Source: Clostridiales bacterium
GTDB lineage: Bacteria > Bacillota > Clostridia > Lachnospirales > Anaerotignaceae
Length of the DNA stretch: 5,606 nucleotides
Direction: 5' to 3'
Assembly: GCA_021202325.1 (NCBI GenBank)
Contig: JAJQDF010000296.1
Coordinates: 1 to 5,606 of the forward strand
Shown here in pieces: positions 5,554-5,606 of the stretch. The notes under the pieces are model-generated. The model ran no database searches. It saw nothing but the letters and a program-made list of their open reading frames with translations, and was not told the DNA's origin. Made by a program: the position numbers and the translations under genes. How positions within the stretch are numbered: the stretch's first letter is position 1; each line of letters begins with the position of its first letter.

Positions 5554-5606
5554 TCATATAAACATTTCTTTTATTCTTTTTATTACGGCCTCCGCAGCCT
5601 CTTCGG
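5554..5606 (-). CDS. C-terminal end of an unidentified minus-strand gene (partial)
   Basis: Read on the minus strand, the window edge is open in frame as EEAAEAVIKRIKEMFI followed by TGA (5556-5554). The 16 residues look like an ordinary charged C-terminal amphipathic helix. Their codons (GAA, GAG, GCT, GCG, GCC, AAA, AGA, ATA) fit the rest of the window, and the stop lies just beyond a hairpin that could serve both strands. These points make a real convergent gene likely. The fragment is too short to assign a family. Confidence 0.6.
   Translation of the reverse strand, partial: EEAAEAVIKRIKEMFI

Noticed and set aside
1..5606. CRISPR arrays, insertion sequences, tRNA genes, toxin-antitoxin or phage-defence genes.
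   Set aside because: No repeated spacers, terminal inverted repeats, tRNA-like folds or relevant protein motifs were seen; the window is almost fully explained by metabolic genes and their control sites.

Overview
The window reads like a chromosomal segment of a Gram-positive anaerobe of the Clostridia type (a Lachnospiraceae-like genome is my guess). The sigma-A-type promoters are near consensus (TTGACA, 16-17 bp, TAAAAT). Shine-Dalgarno sites are AGGAGG/GGAGG-like, the hairpin terminators end in T-runs, and genes are tightly packed at moderate-to-low GC. No protein was compared with a database, so the taxon is an inference.

Layout, left to right. (1) A small class I SAM-dependent methyltransferase on + (2-577). 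(2) A convergent alpha/beta hydrolase of the BAAT/acyl-CoA thioester hydrolase C-terminal type on - (621-1556), with a hairpin in the 43-bp gap. (3) A divergent intergenic region (1557-1855) holding a promoter and a palindromic candidate operator for the hydrolase, a consensus promoter on +, a complete TPP riboswitch aptamer and an intrinsic terminator. (4) A two-gene thiamin salvage operon: thiM (1856-2680), then a ThiE-ThiD fusion (2667-4097) overlapping thiM by 14 bases, ended by a strong terminator. (5) Homoserine dehydrogenase, hom (4213-5508), with its own promoter directly after that terminator. (6) A hairpin terminator and the last 16 codons of an unidentified gene on - (5554-5606).

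The thi operon forms a coherent unit. ThiM phosphorylates the thiazole alcohol (HET). The ThiD half phosphorylates HMP to HMP-PP, and the ThiE half joins the two into thiamin phosphate. ThiL (TMP to TPP), the de novo enzymes ThiC/ThiG/ThiH and any transporter are not in the window. TPP produced downstream would close the loop by stabilising the aptamer and allowing the terminator upstream of thiM to form. hom belongs to the aspartate-family pathway and has no visible functional link to thiamin.

I see no previously undescribed system. The points most worth a second look are the palindrome at the hydrolase promoter start, the riboswitch architecture (very short P1, two copies of GCAGG that could pair with the terminator loop), the ThiE-ThiD fusion with a modified phosphate-loop motif, and the altered nucleophile motif of the hydrolase.
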